A stretch of 64,000 bases of DNA from Syngnathus acus (Eukaryota > Chordata > Actinopteri > Syngnathiformes > Syngnathidae): NCBI RefSeq assembly GCF_901709675.1, contig NC_051098.1:8371000-8434999 (forward strand). Direction: 5' to 3'. Below, piece by piece: positions 47,801 to 60,059 of the stretch. Under the pieces are notes generated by a model. It was not told where the DNA came from. It saw only the letters and a list, made by a program, of their open reading frames with translations, and searched no databases. The first letter of the stretch is position 1. Each line of letters begins with the position of its first letter. The position numbers were made by a program, and so were the translations under genes.

Positions 47801-48450
47801 TGTGCGACCTATGCGGAAAGACCTTCCTCTTCAACTGCCGCCTGCAGATCCACCAGAAATACGTACACACCAAAGCGGACGACAAACCCAAGGCGTTCCC
47901 TACGAGGCAGAGGAACAAGCTTCTTGTCAAGCCGTACAGCTGCAAAATCTGCCTGGCCAGCTTCAGCGCAGCCTGCTCGCTCAAGCTCCACGAGAAAGGC
48001 CACAGCGAGCATAAGGAGTTCTCCTGCGCTTTGTGCGGCAAGGCCTTCCACAACAAGTACTCGTTCCGCTCACACCAGCGTTCGCACTCGGGCGAGAAGC
48101 CCTTCGTGTGCGAAGTGTGCGGCAAGGGATTCATTCACGCCGGTAGCCTCAAGCAGCACGAGCGCATCCACACGGGTGAGAAGCCGTACAAGTGCGAGCA
48201 GTGCGGCAAGGACTTTCGCACCGACGGAAACTTCTACCGTCACCTGCGCATCCACACGGGAGAGAAGCCCTTCGAGTGCGCCTATTGCCATCGCAAGTTC
48301 CACCAGTCCAACCAGCTCAAGTCACACTTGCAGGTGCACACGGGCCAGAAGCTCTACTCGTGCCAGACATGCGGACGTGGATTCTCCGACTCCAGGCAGC
48401 TCAAGAAGCACAGCTGTGACGGAACTGTCGCCCCTGCATTGTTGGCATAA
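44856..48450 (+). CDS. Znf-A: C2H2 zinc-finger protein, about 17 fingers
   Basis: Five exons join in frame: 44856-45222, 45388-45710, 45995-46064, 46348-46781 and 47278-48450 (stop), 788 aa. The N-terminus (about residues 1-120) is helical: a short module (SEVASMVDVAFRATVSVFRS) followed by a leucine-rich coiled coil. It is followed by acidic/Ser-rich linkers, a basic stretch (SGRPRRTRKPSFK, AT-hook-like) and four fingers in exon 4. Exon 5 carries thirteen more, most joined by TGEKPF-type linkers; the last ends KKHSC (C2HC). It is probably a nuclear DNA-binding regulator; the target is unknown. Intron 1 needs a GC donor (GGAG|GCAAGA), because no GT donor keeps frame. Exon 4 has a second in-frame acceptor 9 bases downstream (46357). 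There is no KRAB, SCAN or BTB domain. Confidence 0.9.
45711..45994 (+). other. Znf-A intron 2
   Basis: Contains an A-run of about 20 bases at 45847-45865. Nothing else seen. Confidence 0.5.
46782..47277 (+). repeat. Znf-A intron 4 with degenerate repeats
   Basis: About 500 bases made largely of imperfect copies of a unit around 'tgtggccacaaatt...' (for example 46940-47200: ggccacaaatttgtg, ggccaaaaaatatta, ggccacatcat). No coding segment. Confidence 0.4.
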
Positions 48451-48594
48451 AAGCTTTACAAGCTGGAAATAAGAATATGCAACACGTTTTTCTTTTGTGG
48501 AAATTAAACTGATTTTTTTCCCCCTAGAATAACAATTCTACAGGGGGCCCACGCTGTATAAACTTGAAAAACTATATTATTAAAAAAGTAATGA

Positions 48595-48600
48595 AATAAA
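48595..48600 (+). terminator. Znf-A poly(A) signal
   Basis: AATAAA about 145 bases after the Znf-A stop codon. Confidence 0.55.
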
Positions 48601-49092
48601 TATCTGCAAAGGAAATGGACAAATCTAACTTGACATGGTTACAAGGGTTGAGGCGTGAAACCACATCCTCGGGGTTGGAGACAACCACTCTACCACTGAG
48701 GAATGTCACCCCGGATAGTTTAAAGCATAGATTTGACATTCTGAAGAGGTCCTAAACCTAGATTTAAATAGTCTCAAATTCCCTTGAAAATGTGTGTTGC
48801 ATGAAACTGGCATTAATAATCCAAAAATGACAAATCTACTATTTTCTTAATGTATTTTTCATTTAAAAAAATGAACTCTTACTGTTTTAAATATTTTAGT
48901 ACAATACAAGAGTATGATTTATAACATTGCTAGTTGAGTATGTTTTGGAGAATGTACAAAATAACTTTTATTTTGAAAGTTTGGAATCTTTATTTTGAAA
49001 TCCTCAAGTCTAACGACCTTCCTGTTGGGTTCTGTTTGCGAATTAACCGAAGATCTTGTTTGAGAGAGAATCTACAATAAATTCCATATACC
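48601..49092 (+). other. Spacer and presumed Znf-B promoter
   Basis: AT-rich, with no gene. The last 80 bases before the Znf-B ATG are presumably its 5' UTR. Confidence 0.4.
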
Positions 49093-52000
49093 ATGTCTGA
49101 AAGTTTGGTGTTTTATTCCCAAACTAACGCCATTTTGGAGACGCTTATTAGATATGCTCTGGATTTAACGGGATATGCCAAAGAAGACCATTCCGCCAAG
49201 GTAAACTTTAATTTTTATTACGTTCGGGAGAGTGGGGTTTTTACAGAGATGTTACATCTGAACGCAATAACCTGGAGCCTTCTCACTTAGCTTGACAAGC
49301 TAAAGTTACCTGAGACGTTATGTTGTGTTGAGGTTGTGTGGCTACTGTATTGTTTGGTGTGATTGGGCTTAATAGTTTAAATGGTTTAGCCTGTGTGTCT
49401 CGATTCCTACTGTAAAAATTATGACTGTTAAACTTTGGTTAACTGTTAGCATTTGGTGCTATATTAAGCGAGTTGAAGCGCTAGCTGGAAACCTGGATGG
49501 CCATATACTGCGCATGTATATATTTCTTCTTTTCCCTTCATTTTATTGTCAGTTTTTTTTTTTTTTTTTTTCCCAGCATGACTTTCACAGATGCCATTGT
49601 GTGTTTTCTGACGGTCAGTTCTCTGTTTACGTTCTATTTGTGTCGCGTGCTAGCAGCAGTAGCGCCGCCTAGAGACTTGGAGGATTACACCCGAGTACAG
49701 TGGGGTGTAAAAACCAAACTAACCACTTTTGGGAGTTCTCCAGAAATTTGTCGTAAAATATAACCTGATCTTCAGCTAAGCTAAAATTATATACAAACAC
49801 AGTCTTCTAAAACGAATACTGTTTCACATATTAAAGCGTGTTTTCCATGCTTTTCTGAGACACACGTTTAATCCACAGGTATCAAACTGAAAGCCCTGGT
49901 GCCAGATCTGGCCCACGGATAATTTTATGTGGCCCACAAAAACAAATCATGTCAGATTCCATGTCTTTTGCTCAAATCTGTATCAAAATTTTATATGCAG
50001 AAAAATACATGTTAATATGTTTGTAACTGCTCCGAACAGGCAGGACTTAACAAAATGGTGGAGCTCCTGGCTCGGGAGGCAACCAGAAAGATCAACTGTG
50101 TTTACCAGCAGCTGTTTGACAGCACCAATAAGGAAAAACCGATGCTTCAGAACAAAGTAAGCGAGCTGGAGTGCCAGCTGAAGGCAGTCACGGAAGACTT
50201 TGACGTCATCACAATATGGAGGGAGAACGTGTTGAGTGGATGTCCCGTGCTCAATGAGCAGACAGGATGGGTCTTCACCCTGAAGCCTTACGGGGTTTTA
50301 GTGAAATCGGATGAGTGTGCAAAGGATGATGCTGAATCCACATCAGCCGTAATCATATGCAAAGGTGTGTATAGTATAATATGCTCAGCTGTGATGGTAC
50401 TCTGAATATTAACCATTTAAAAAGTAAAATGATCCCTTTAGACAAATCTACAATGGAGGGCTTGAATTGTGAAGCTGAGTCATCAGCAGTCAGTAGACAA
50501 GGTAAGATCATCAACTTTTCTGATGAATTCTTATATTTCCTCAATAAATGTGATGCATCCACCTACCTTTATGCCACACATCTAATTGGGTCATACAAAG
50601 ACAACACTGAAGTGTGCTTTTCTGAAAGTGCCATTGTTTTTCACTTCTGTTAGAGGTTGTAATTCGATTGTTTTATGTAATGTGTGGCTTGTGCTTCACT
50701 TGACTGAATAAATGTCATACCGGCCTTACTAGATAGCCATTGTGTAAGAATCTGATGCGTCCAACTGTCATCTGCAGACCTCGCAGAGGATGACATCGCA
50801 GGGGATGACATCGTGACGCTGTCCACAGACTCCAACAATCCTTTGCAATCTGAAGTCAATAAGAAGGTTTTTACATGCGACGTGTGCGAGAAGAGCTTCA
50901 GCCGTCAGCTCCACCTCAAGAAGCACTTGGACAGTCATAAGGAGCCTCTGACTTGCCACCAGTGTCCCAGGATCTTCCGACGCAGCGCCGCGCTGGAATG
51001 CCACCTGCTGCGTCACAAGGAGAAGACACTTCAGTCCTTCATGTGTCCAATCTGCGACAAGACCTTCAAGAACAAAAAACTGCTCAAGGCACACGAGTCG
51101 GTACATGGCGACGACGCACAGCCCTTCGCCCCTGGTACACGCCGAATGTCCCGAGTGAGTGAGCTTAGATTAAATGGGATGAATTCAATAATTTATTCCT
51201 CTTTTTTTAGACGTCTCACAGGGTAAGGCGTTCACCTGCGAAACATGTGGCGCCAGCTTCACACTGCAGCAGAATCTCAAGCGGCACGCCCGCATCCACA
51301 CGGGCGAGCGACCATTCAAGTGCCACGTGTGCGGCGCCAGCTTCGTCCAGGACAAGCTGAAGGCTCACATGCTGCTCCACGGTGCCACCAAATCTTTCAT
51401 GTGTGACTTGTGTGGCAAGACCTTCCTGTACAACTGGCAGCTAAAGAAGCACCAAAAAGTTGCGCACCAGGAGGGCAGTGAAGCAAACATGCAGGAAGGG
51501 CGGCGGAAAGTCCGTGCGCGGCGAAAGCGTACTGTCATCTTTAAACGTGACAGGTGAAGGAAAATTCATCCTGTCGTAGATTGCTTCCCTTTGGCCTCCA
51601 CCCCCCTTAAACCCATGCACAACACTGCACATTCATAAATAATTTTTTGTGAAACACATTTGTAGTTTGAAATTGTTTTGCTACAGTAGTGGCGTCATAG
51701 GATTGAAAAGTTAGGGCACTTCTGTCTTTGCTATTTTACTCATTTTAATTCTTAACAACAGGACCACCATGGAGTTGGCAGCGTTTGCCTGCAAGACGTG
51801 CCGACGTGCGTTTGACTCCGAGGCGGCGCTCAAAAAACACGAGCTGCTCCACACAAGCGGGACCCCGTTCACGTGTGACGTTTGCGGCAAAGCCTTCCTC
51901 TACAAGACAACCTTTGACTACCACCTCCGTACGCACTCAGGCGAGCGGCCGTATGCCTGTGACGTGTGTGGCAAGACCTTCATCATCCACCATGCGCTCA

Positions 52001-52305
52001 AGTCGCACCGGCTGCGGCACACGGGCGAGAAACCGCATGCTTGCGAGCAGTGTGGAAAGGCATTCCGTGTTTACACCAACTACCAGAGACACCTCAGGAT
52101 CCATACGGGTGAGAAGCCATACGAGTGCGAGGTGTGCGGCGTCAGATTCCGCCAACTCGGACATGTCAAGTTCCACATGCAGGTGCATACGGGTGAGCGG
52201 CCATACTCCTGCGCTGCTTGTGGAATCGGCTTTTCCGACTCCAGGCAGCTAAAGAAACACAAGTGTGCTGGCAAGGATTCAGTGAAGACATCACTAACAT
52301 CTTGA
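49093..52305 (+). CDS. Znf-B: C2H2 zinc-finger protein, about 12 fingers
   Basis: Six exons join in frame: 49093-49200, 50040-50364, 50442-50501, 50778-51134, 51211-51553 and 51762-52305 (stop), 578 aa. Exon 1 (36 codons) and the start of exon 2 each encode a helical segment (NAILETLIRYALDLTGYAKE; GLNKMVELLAREATRKINCV) like those of the neighbouring genes, then a coiled coil and an acidic linker. Fingers: three in exon 4, three in exon 5 and six in exon 6, the last ending KKHKC. Finger 5 (CHVCGASFVQDKLKAH) is one residue short between Phe and Leu, so it may fold poorly. The terminal finger GFSDSRQLKKHKC nearly matches that of Znf-A, as do HMLLHGATKSFMCDLCGKTF and HMLVHGARKPFMCDLCGKTF, so the two are paralogues. 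The function beyond presumed DNA binding is unknown. Confidence 0.9.
49201..50039 (+). other. Znf-B intron 1 with a transposon remnant
   Basis: Contains a T-run at 49552-49572. Positions 49870-49965 hold a phrase (ccagatctggcccacgg ... atgtggcccacaaaaacaaa) typical of an interspersed vertebrate repeat fragment. Similar 'tctggcccttatatt' and 'gctcacgagccataatttgccc' pieces occur near 33130-33185 and 21270-21305. Confidence 0.45.
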
Positions 52306-52974
52306 CTCCCAAGGATAATTTGACACAATTCAGTAAAATTCGATATTTTTCCATAACAACTAATGTACCCGGCATGCAGTCATGCCCCCTCACTTTCCCG
52401 AGTACAACACATGAAAAGGAAGCAGAAAATGTGGTCAAATATTTACATGCTATATGTTGTACTTAAGTGTTTTTATAAAGCAAAATATATTACAATTCTA
52501 TTTTTGTTATTAAAAGATGCATTTTTTTTGAGGGAGCTGGAACTGACTAATGATATTTCCATTTATTTCATTGGGGAAAGATGAGTTGAAAATGAGTTAC
52601 AATGCCTGGTCATGGAACGAATATGTCAAGGCACCATCGAAGCGTATACTCTTATTTTGAAAGGCAATTGGGAAGTACTGAAATCCCCATGAATCGCTTT
52701 TAACCACTCTTAAAACGGAGTGGATTTGTTGTTAGTAGGGAGGTGCATGCATGAAAGTGATTTCTTTATTTTCTAAAATATGTATCAAAATTTAAACGAA
52801 ACACTCTTGTTTTGAAACATGACGAAAACGTCACTTCCGTATACAAGTAAAGCGCGTTCCTTAGGGCCAAATTAACATGGTGGTCGAGTCATGTACTTTA
52901 GTTTATCGTGTTGAAGTAGTCTTTTTTCTTTCTTTCTTGCACGTCTTTTCTAGTGCGCTTGAAGACCGTGTCAA
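52306..52974 (+). promoter_or_regulatory. Znf-B 3' region and Znf-C promoter
   Basis: AT-rich 3' flank of Znf-B. Near 52821-52842 GACGAAAACGTCACTTCCGT combines a CRE-like ACGTCA with an ETS-type ACTTCCG, about 135-150 bases before the Znf-C ATG. No TATA box is evident. Confidence 0.4.
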
Positions 52975-54853
52975 ATGGAGGACTTTGCAGCGCGAACCAC
53001 TGCCATTTTGGAGGATATGGCGAACAACGCTGTGATAGAAATGTCCAAAGTTGTCCTTTCCACGGACAAGACGGACGAATATTTTTGGAGTGAGAATGAC
53101 ATCGTTCAAGTTTCATATCAGGATAAGGTACATTTTAGGATTTCATGTGATTTTACGCCTACGCGATCATAGAAATACAAACGCTAGTTTGCTAGCCACT
53201 GTAGCATCTGAGTCCAACGATTAGGAACTTTAGAATTTATTTTATAGTTGGAATCTATTAACGTAAGTAGTAAGCATCAATACCCGTTGTGAAAAAGCCA
53301 CGTTTGATTCCTTGGATGTGTTGGGACAAACACGAGACACTAGGTCTACGAGCACCTCAACCACATGTTATCCGGTTGTGATCACTACAAAAAGTCTTTA
53401 AAATGTCAATAATGCAACCAAATTGGTAGGATTACATGACAACATCCGTAGATTATGACGAACATGAATTTAACAATCTTTATTGATAACAAAATAAATT
53501 CACAAGAGGGAAGAGCACAGACAATGAAATCATTACAAGAACGACTACAAACGCGTACTTTAATAGCGTCACACGTACTTCCGACTGGCAAAAAATCCGA
53601 TCGCACCATTAAGCACACTTTGAAACGCTGAGAGAAAATAAATGGCCTTAATGAGTTTAAGGCGTTTTCTCTACTGCTGTAGTTTAAAAAAAAAAAAAAA
53701 GTAGAAATTTTGCTTGCAAGGATGATGGAGCCCCGCCCATCAATTATAGTTCAACGATCAATGCTGAACTCGACGAGAAAAAGTGCACGAAAACACACCC
53801 TTTTGAACTGGGAGGTCTGAGTTGCAAAGTAGTAAAAAAAAAAAAGACCCGGAGTGTACTGTTGTGATGACGGAGTGACTACAATGTGACCTCACTTGAC
53901 AATGACGACCATGTGGAGATGCAGTCCGTGAATGGCAAAACTTAACTTCCACGATCATAAACATATACTTAGCTTTATTTATTATTACATTAATGTAGTA
54001 ATTCAAAACAACTTTACATAATGCAGCATGATTTGTATTGACTGTGTGATTATATGCCATTGGTCACCTGCATTATTTGGTGAAATGAATGAAATGCTTT
54101 GAAGATATGACATTTCTTTTGGAAAATTGTGCAGAAGGTTCGCTGGGGCGCAGAAAGTGTGATCAACGAGAGCAACAAACAACCTATTGGAATCAGCCGT
54201 CTTTGTTGTTGACATTCTCCTTGATTGCTTTGAAGTCGGAACTGGGAAAATTAAAGTGGGATAAATTCGACTTCCGACCTTCCTCGAATGCAGCACTAGT
54301 TGATTCAAAGTTAGAACTGATGGAAATACTGACAGGCGGTGTTGCGTTTTGTGTCCGTCGTTGAGCAAGGAGTCCGTCGTTGAGTAAGGAAAACAAACGT
54401 GGAGTAACAGTTGGTTCTTTATTTGCAAGATCTTGGGTTGTTTATTGACAGTCAGTACACAATGCATTTCACCAGATAAAACAACCACATTATACTCCAG
54501 ATCAGAAAGTTTTATCCTGTTCACAAGCAAGAACAAGGAAGGGAAGGGAAAACTTTTCCTTCTAAGGCAAACACCTGTTCTGTTATCTGCTGAATGTTCT
54601 GTGTCTACATTATGTGTCATGGAAAATTACTGAGCTTTGTGTGTTGTGTCAGCATATAAGAGTAACTATGTAACTATATTTGTGTAAGATAATAAGAATC
54701 GTCACACATTGCTGTTGCTTTCTCTTCAGTCTTAAAATACCAGAAGTAAAATTTTAGCATTTGTCACAAATGGGGTTTTCAAAAGTGGTCTTTCAAAAGT
54801 TGAACACATATTTGCTCATTTAAAACAGGTTTGGTGTGGATGTATTTAAATAC

Positions 54854-54888
<35 letters not shown>

Positions 54889-57800
54889 ATTTATTTATTT
54901 ATTTATTTATTATCTATTGTCCCCCATCAGGTGATCCATCTTGCCAACACTTTCATGACATTGCTGGCTCAAGAAGCAGTTGACAACATCTGCCAACTTT
55001 TCCATGAATGTTCTGCAATGCTGCGCTTGCAAGTATGTCAGGGGTGTGGTTTCAAAGGTTTGGGAAAGATGGCATTCACACATGACATCATAATCCCTCT
55101 GAACTTGTAATTCCTTCTCAGAAGCTATTTTGTGCAAAGCTGAATATGAATAATAAGAATGAATGTGAACAAGACACCTGTCCTGTGTGCAGGTGACACA
55201 GGGTGAGGCGCAGCTGAAGGACCTGAGGATGAAGCTAGAGGAGGCGGAGACGTCGCTGAGTGCGGTGTTACAAAATGCTTGCGCCGTGGTAGTGGAAGAG
55301 CAGCTGCATGACCTGGTTGTTGTCGGAGCAGTGGACACAATGGAAGGAGAGACGCAGAGCTCAGGTGTCCAGCAGTTCGTCATCAATATAGTTTTACAAA
55401 ATGTCTGTCGAAGCCCGTAACTGACTTCTTGACATGATTTGTGTTTGCAGCTGTGTCAGTTGAAGTTGAAAACCCATCCATCGAGGACCTGACTTTCGAG
55501 GTACTCCAGGCCCTCCAAACCTCTTGCATGTTATCAGTGCTAAATTACTGTCCTATGTTTACAGAGCAGTTTCATTTGAACAGCCACACCTCAGCTTAAT
55601 CATTGTACCTTCCAGTCCACAAAAAGACTTGCATTTAAATAAAATGACCATAAGCATTTAAGTCTTACTTTATAACACAGGTTTTAAAAATGTCACCCAA
55701 AGCTTTGTAGACTAGTAAAAATATTAGTCAAAAGTGAGAATTACTGCGTATTCTATACGGTATGAACCGCCTTGTATGTTTGTCTGTTAGGACCATGCGA
55801 TTGCAGCACTAACACAGGACACCATTGTTGACCAGACGTCGTGTTACATCATCCAGCAGGAAAATAATACGGACATGGAGAACCACAATGATCTTTACTA
55901 TCAGGTTGGGATTCGTATCTGTTCAATCATTTCATTTGTTTTACTTGTATTCGTCATTAAAGTAAGCTGGTTCATTTTTCACTAACTATCCCAGTTCATG
56001 TATTTTTTTTAAATCAGGAAAATGAAAAAAGTTGGCATTTTTTATTTCACCCATTCATTTTGGAGAAATCATGAAACAATGAATGCCCTTACAAACACCC
56101 ACTTTTAATGAGGAATAGGGCCACGCAACCCCCCCCCCCCCCATGTCTTGGTTGATGATGTCACAGAAGGAAGAGATCACAATATTTTGACTTGTGAAAG
56201 GAAATAGAAAGACTTGACAGGGCACTTCAGCTGCAGAGAGATTGCTCATTTTTCTTAAATCAGCCACGGGGAGGCGAATCCTTGTGACATGTTCAAGTCG
56301 TCATAAGTAGAGATGTCCATGTAAATTTCGGTGCCAATAGATACCTGTTTTTGTACATTTTAAGCAATAGTCTTTACAATGATTTCCAAAGGGGGAAATT
56401 CTGATCTCTTTCTTTTGTGACGTAGTCAAGCTGATGTGTCAAGTCAAGCAGAGTGAGTAAGTATAACGCCCTTTTGTTCCAAAATATACTGTGAAATCGC
56501 TTCTGAGTTTTTTTTCAAGGTGGAATTATAGCACTGACATCATTTTTTAATACAGTATGACATAAGTGCCAACGTTGCGCTTTACCCTGCCTTTAACAAG
56601 GACTTCATTTGAGTTTTTTTTTTTCTCTTTTCAATTAAACATCCTTTAATCATTATGACCCTTCTTTCTGTGGGCTGAAGTCGGAAGAAGATGCCCTCAA
56701 CACCAGCCACAATGGCCAAGCCAAAAGCAGAGTTGCAGCTGTCAAGCAGCAAAGAGCACAGCAGGCAGCGCGTCACCTGCCCAAGAACTTTGTGTGCTCA
56801 CTGTGTGGATGCAGCTTCCCCCTCAAACGCAGCCTCAACGTGCACATGCGAAAGCACATTGGGCAGCACACAGGTCAGTATTACATTATGTATGCGTTTT
56901 GATGAAGTCTTTTGTTTGATCAAGCTGTCTCCTAGAAAATAAGTAGTCATAAAAAAAGTTCTCAAGATTTAACGCTATAAATTATAACAAATGGTCAAAA
57001 TCTGTATTCGTAAGCATTTTGTAGGTCAAACAAAGAAAAGAAAATATTTCAGAAACCTGATGTTCTAGAAAATAAGGAATTTTCTTTTGTAGTAGAACAT
57101 ATACGGCTGGATCTGGAGTATGTTGCTAATACTAAAGAAAACAGACAGTTATGTCAGCATCCCTCCACCTTTCACTGTCTATGATTGATTGCCAGTCTGC
57201 AAGATGAAACAAATGTTGGGGACCACTGCTGTAGTTTTGTGTAACTTTGGGACTACTTCCTGTTGTGTTGGGTTTTTTTTTTCCCCCACCAGCGAAGTAT
57301 TCTCACACATGCGACAAGTGTGGTAAGGGCTTCACACTCAAGCAGATCCTACTGAACCACCAACGAATGCATAATGAGGAGCGACCCTTCAAGTGCACAC
57401 AGTGCTCCAAGAGTTTCTACCGAGCAAACGGCCTGAGGATGCACAAACGCTTGCATGCCCCCCGCAGCAAAGGCGAGTACCACTGCCAAGTCTGCAACAA
57501 GATCTTCAGTTTCCATTGCAATCTGCAGCGCCACCTGCGCATCCACTCGGGTGAGAAGCCTTTCTGCTGCGAAATGTGCGGGAAGAGCTTCAACCAGGCC
57601 AACACGCTCAAAAGCCACCAGAGGACCCACACGGGGGAGCGGCCATTCAAATGCGACACGTGCGGGAAGACATTCAACCAAAAGGGAACCCTGAAGGCGC
57701 ACGCCAACGCCGCCTCCGTGGCGTGCGTGGCCTGTGGCGTGGTGGTGGCCTGTAAGGATGGAATGCACAACCACCTGCAAGCGCACGTTGTGCCGTGCAT

Positions 57801-58807
57801 CTGCACCCTGTGCGGCGATCTACTGGCCTCTGTGACGGACTTGTGTTCGCACCAGCGGCACCACAACATGGCCAGTCGTGCGCATGCCTGCCCCATCTGC
57901 AATAAGAGATTCAAGTCAGGCACGTACTTGAAGACACACATCAAGTTGCACAGCGGAGTCAAGCCCTTCTCTTGTGACATCTGCCACCGCAGTTTCGCTC
58001 TGCAAAGCAGCCTCAAGTTGCACCAGGTAAACTTCTTTCGAATAGTTTAAAAAAAAAAAAAAAGTTGCTAAAAGATATGCCAATTGATGTTTGTTTTGTT
58101 TTAAACTTTAATCACAACACTGTTTCAACTGGTTAGTCTGCACAGAACGTATTGTAAAAAAAGTTTTGGGTTGATTTCCCATCTAAATGTCATTTAAAGT
58201 CCGAGGCAAACCATATTTGATTTCTCTTCTCCAGGATGTGCACAATGAGGACAAACAGTTCTGCTGCGACGTATGCGGCAAGTTTTTCAGCAGCTTGAAC
58301 ATGCTGATCCGCCACCAGCGCATTCACACAGTTGAGAAGGTAAAAACAAAAAGTGAGAGATTGATAGAGATATCTTAGTCTTAAAAGTCCTGTGCAATCA
58401 AAATCCATTTTTCCACTGTTATATGCATAACATAGACCCTGGGAAGACAGGACAGGGTTCTCCACGCTCTCTGCTATTCCCTGCTGAGGCTGCTCACCTC
58501 AACTCGGATAAGCGAATGATGAATCTGAACTTTTTTTCCTCTTCAGAGAGAGTACACAGGCGAGAAGCAATACGTCTGCAACGTGTGTGGCAAAAGCTTT
58601 AACCACAATCCCAACCTGATCCGTCACCGCCGCATCCACACAGGAGAGAAGCCGTACATCTGCAGCGTGTGCGGCCGCAGCTTCAACCAGAGTAACAGCC
58701 TTAAAGCCCACCAGCAGGTCCACACTGGCCTCAAGAGGTTCATGTGTGAGCGCTGTGGCAAAAGCTACAGTGATAAGAGGGGTTTCAAGAAACACAAGTG
58801 TCCCTAA
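52975..58807 (+). CDS. Znf-C: C2H2 zinc-finger protein, about 14 fingers
   Basis: Nine exons join in frame: 52975-53127, 54931-55032, 55193-55364, 55451-55500, 55791-55904, 56681-56873, 57293-58026, 58235-58339 and 58547-58807 (stop), 627 aa. Exon 1 ([23 protein letters not shown]) and exon 2 ([20 protein letters not shown]) encode two similar helical segments; exon 3 is a coiled coil ([20 protein letters not shown]). Acidic linkers and a basic patch precede the fingers. Of about 14 fingers, the sixth ([15 protein letters not shown]) has lost its second histidine. The next two ([38 protein letters not shown]) lack normal linkers and the usual Phe, so the array is probably split into two blocks. 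It is a probable nuclear DNA-binding regulator with unknown targets. Its tandem copy is Znf-D. Confidence 0.9.
53128..54930 (+). other. Znf-C intron 1
   Basis: A 1.8-kb intron. A 205-codon minus-strand ORF (54003-54620) has no recognisable domain. The 3' end has (TG)n (54861-54888) followed by (ATTT)n before the exon 2 acceptor. Confidence 0.5.
55905..56680 (+). other. Znf-C intron 5
   Basis: AT-rich, with a C-run of about 13 at 56131-56143. No coding segment seen. Confidence 0.5.
56874..57292 (+). other. Znf-C intron 6
   Basis: AT-rich and non-coding. The corresponding intron of Znf-D is similar in position (63316-63772). Confidence 0.5.
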
Positions 58808-60059
58808 TGCTGACGACTCCCTGAATGGTTAAACTTGAACTCGCTGGGCGAATTGCTGCTTGCACATAAGGAAAATACCTTTTGGTCAATTTATGAAACT
58901 TAAATATTGCTCAGGCTTTGCGATGCTCCCTGGCAATACTGGATAGGTTCAGACGTAATTCTGATAATTGAATGTATCAGCATGGGCCAAAAATATTACA
59001 GTATCTTGTGCTTCACAATTTTTATTTCTTCATTTCCTGGTCATTACAAAGAACGGATGGATCAGATGGAAGTAATGCGCTGAATGGCAATGCGGATGTG
59101 TACAGCAATGTTCCTCAACTTTTATTGAGTCCACAAACATACTGAATTTTACATTCGAAAAGTCTCATGGCAGATCACCAAATTAAAGTTTCCCAAAAAA
59201 ACAATGTGCACTGAATAATTAACGACCTTGTCTCAATTCACTCAGTAGTCCCTTTATTGTCGTGGGGGTTGTCCAGCCTGACCCCACAACAGGTAAAGAA
59301 ATAACATGGATTACTCTCATTCTATATTCTACGTTCATATGCATTTATGGCAGGTCTGCCCGACTGAATTATTAGAACAAATTATGAGCACAGTATATAC
59401 TACTGGCCAGCTATTTTCTGGACACGGCATTTGCTGTACAGTGAAGGTGTCCGTTGAAGCCACTGACAGGCTATGTTGCAGCAAATGTTCTTTTGCTTAC
59501 TGTACATTTGTTACTGTTGGTTTAATAAAGCAACTTAAATAAACACCAGTGGCTGTTTTACATTCTCCCAAACACAGTATTGAAACTGTACAAAAGAATG
59601 AGGGGAAAACATGAAACAAAATATGGTTTGGAGTATTTTTTCAGTTTTTAGGCAAAACGTGGTTTAAAAAAATAATTAAGTCCTCTTACTTTGAAACACA
59701 ACCGGAAGAAACATTCGTATCAAGGGTGACCTGCAAACCCAGTGACACAAATCCCCGGGAACACTGTTCAATCTAATATACATAACATTGATTTAATTCA
59801 TAGTATAAACGCCAAAAGAAAAATATTTATCGTATTTGGATGGATGGATGCATAGTTACCTAATTTGGGACACTTGATAACATTCCTAAAACATTTCAAA
59901 TAAACACATCTTCGTATTTTGAAACAACCAGTGAGAAGAATGTAATTTCCGGGTGTGAGATAAGCGCATTTCTTTTTACATAGAAGTTAACGTTCTTATT
60001 TCTTGTTCTCCTAAGTTGACCGTACTGCACCTCGTCTTTAGTCCACTTCAAGACCAAAC
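58808..60059 (+). promoter_or_regulatory. Znf-C to Znf-D spacer, with poly(A) signals and ETS-type sites
   Basis: AATAAA motifs at 59524-59529 and 59538-59543 are the clearest 3' signals for Znf-C, about 720 bases after the stop. ACCGGAAG (about 59701-59708) and its reverse form TTTCCGGGTG (about 59946-59955) lie about 350 and 110 bases before the Znf-D ATG. As with the other cluster genes, no TATA box is evident. Confidence 0.4.

Noticed and set aside
47442-48134. 230-codon minus-strand ORF (and similar ones over 46222-46791 and 57349-58016)
   Set aside because: These are antisense shadows of the zinc-finger exons, whose regular codon pattern keeps other frames open. They show no splice sites and no recognisable domain.
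47702-48472. 256-codon plus-strand ORF overlapping the Znf-A fingers
   Set aside because: An out-of-frame Ser/Arg/Thr-rich reading of the same exon; the finger frame is the real one.
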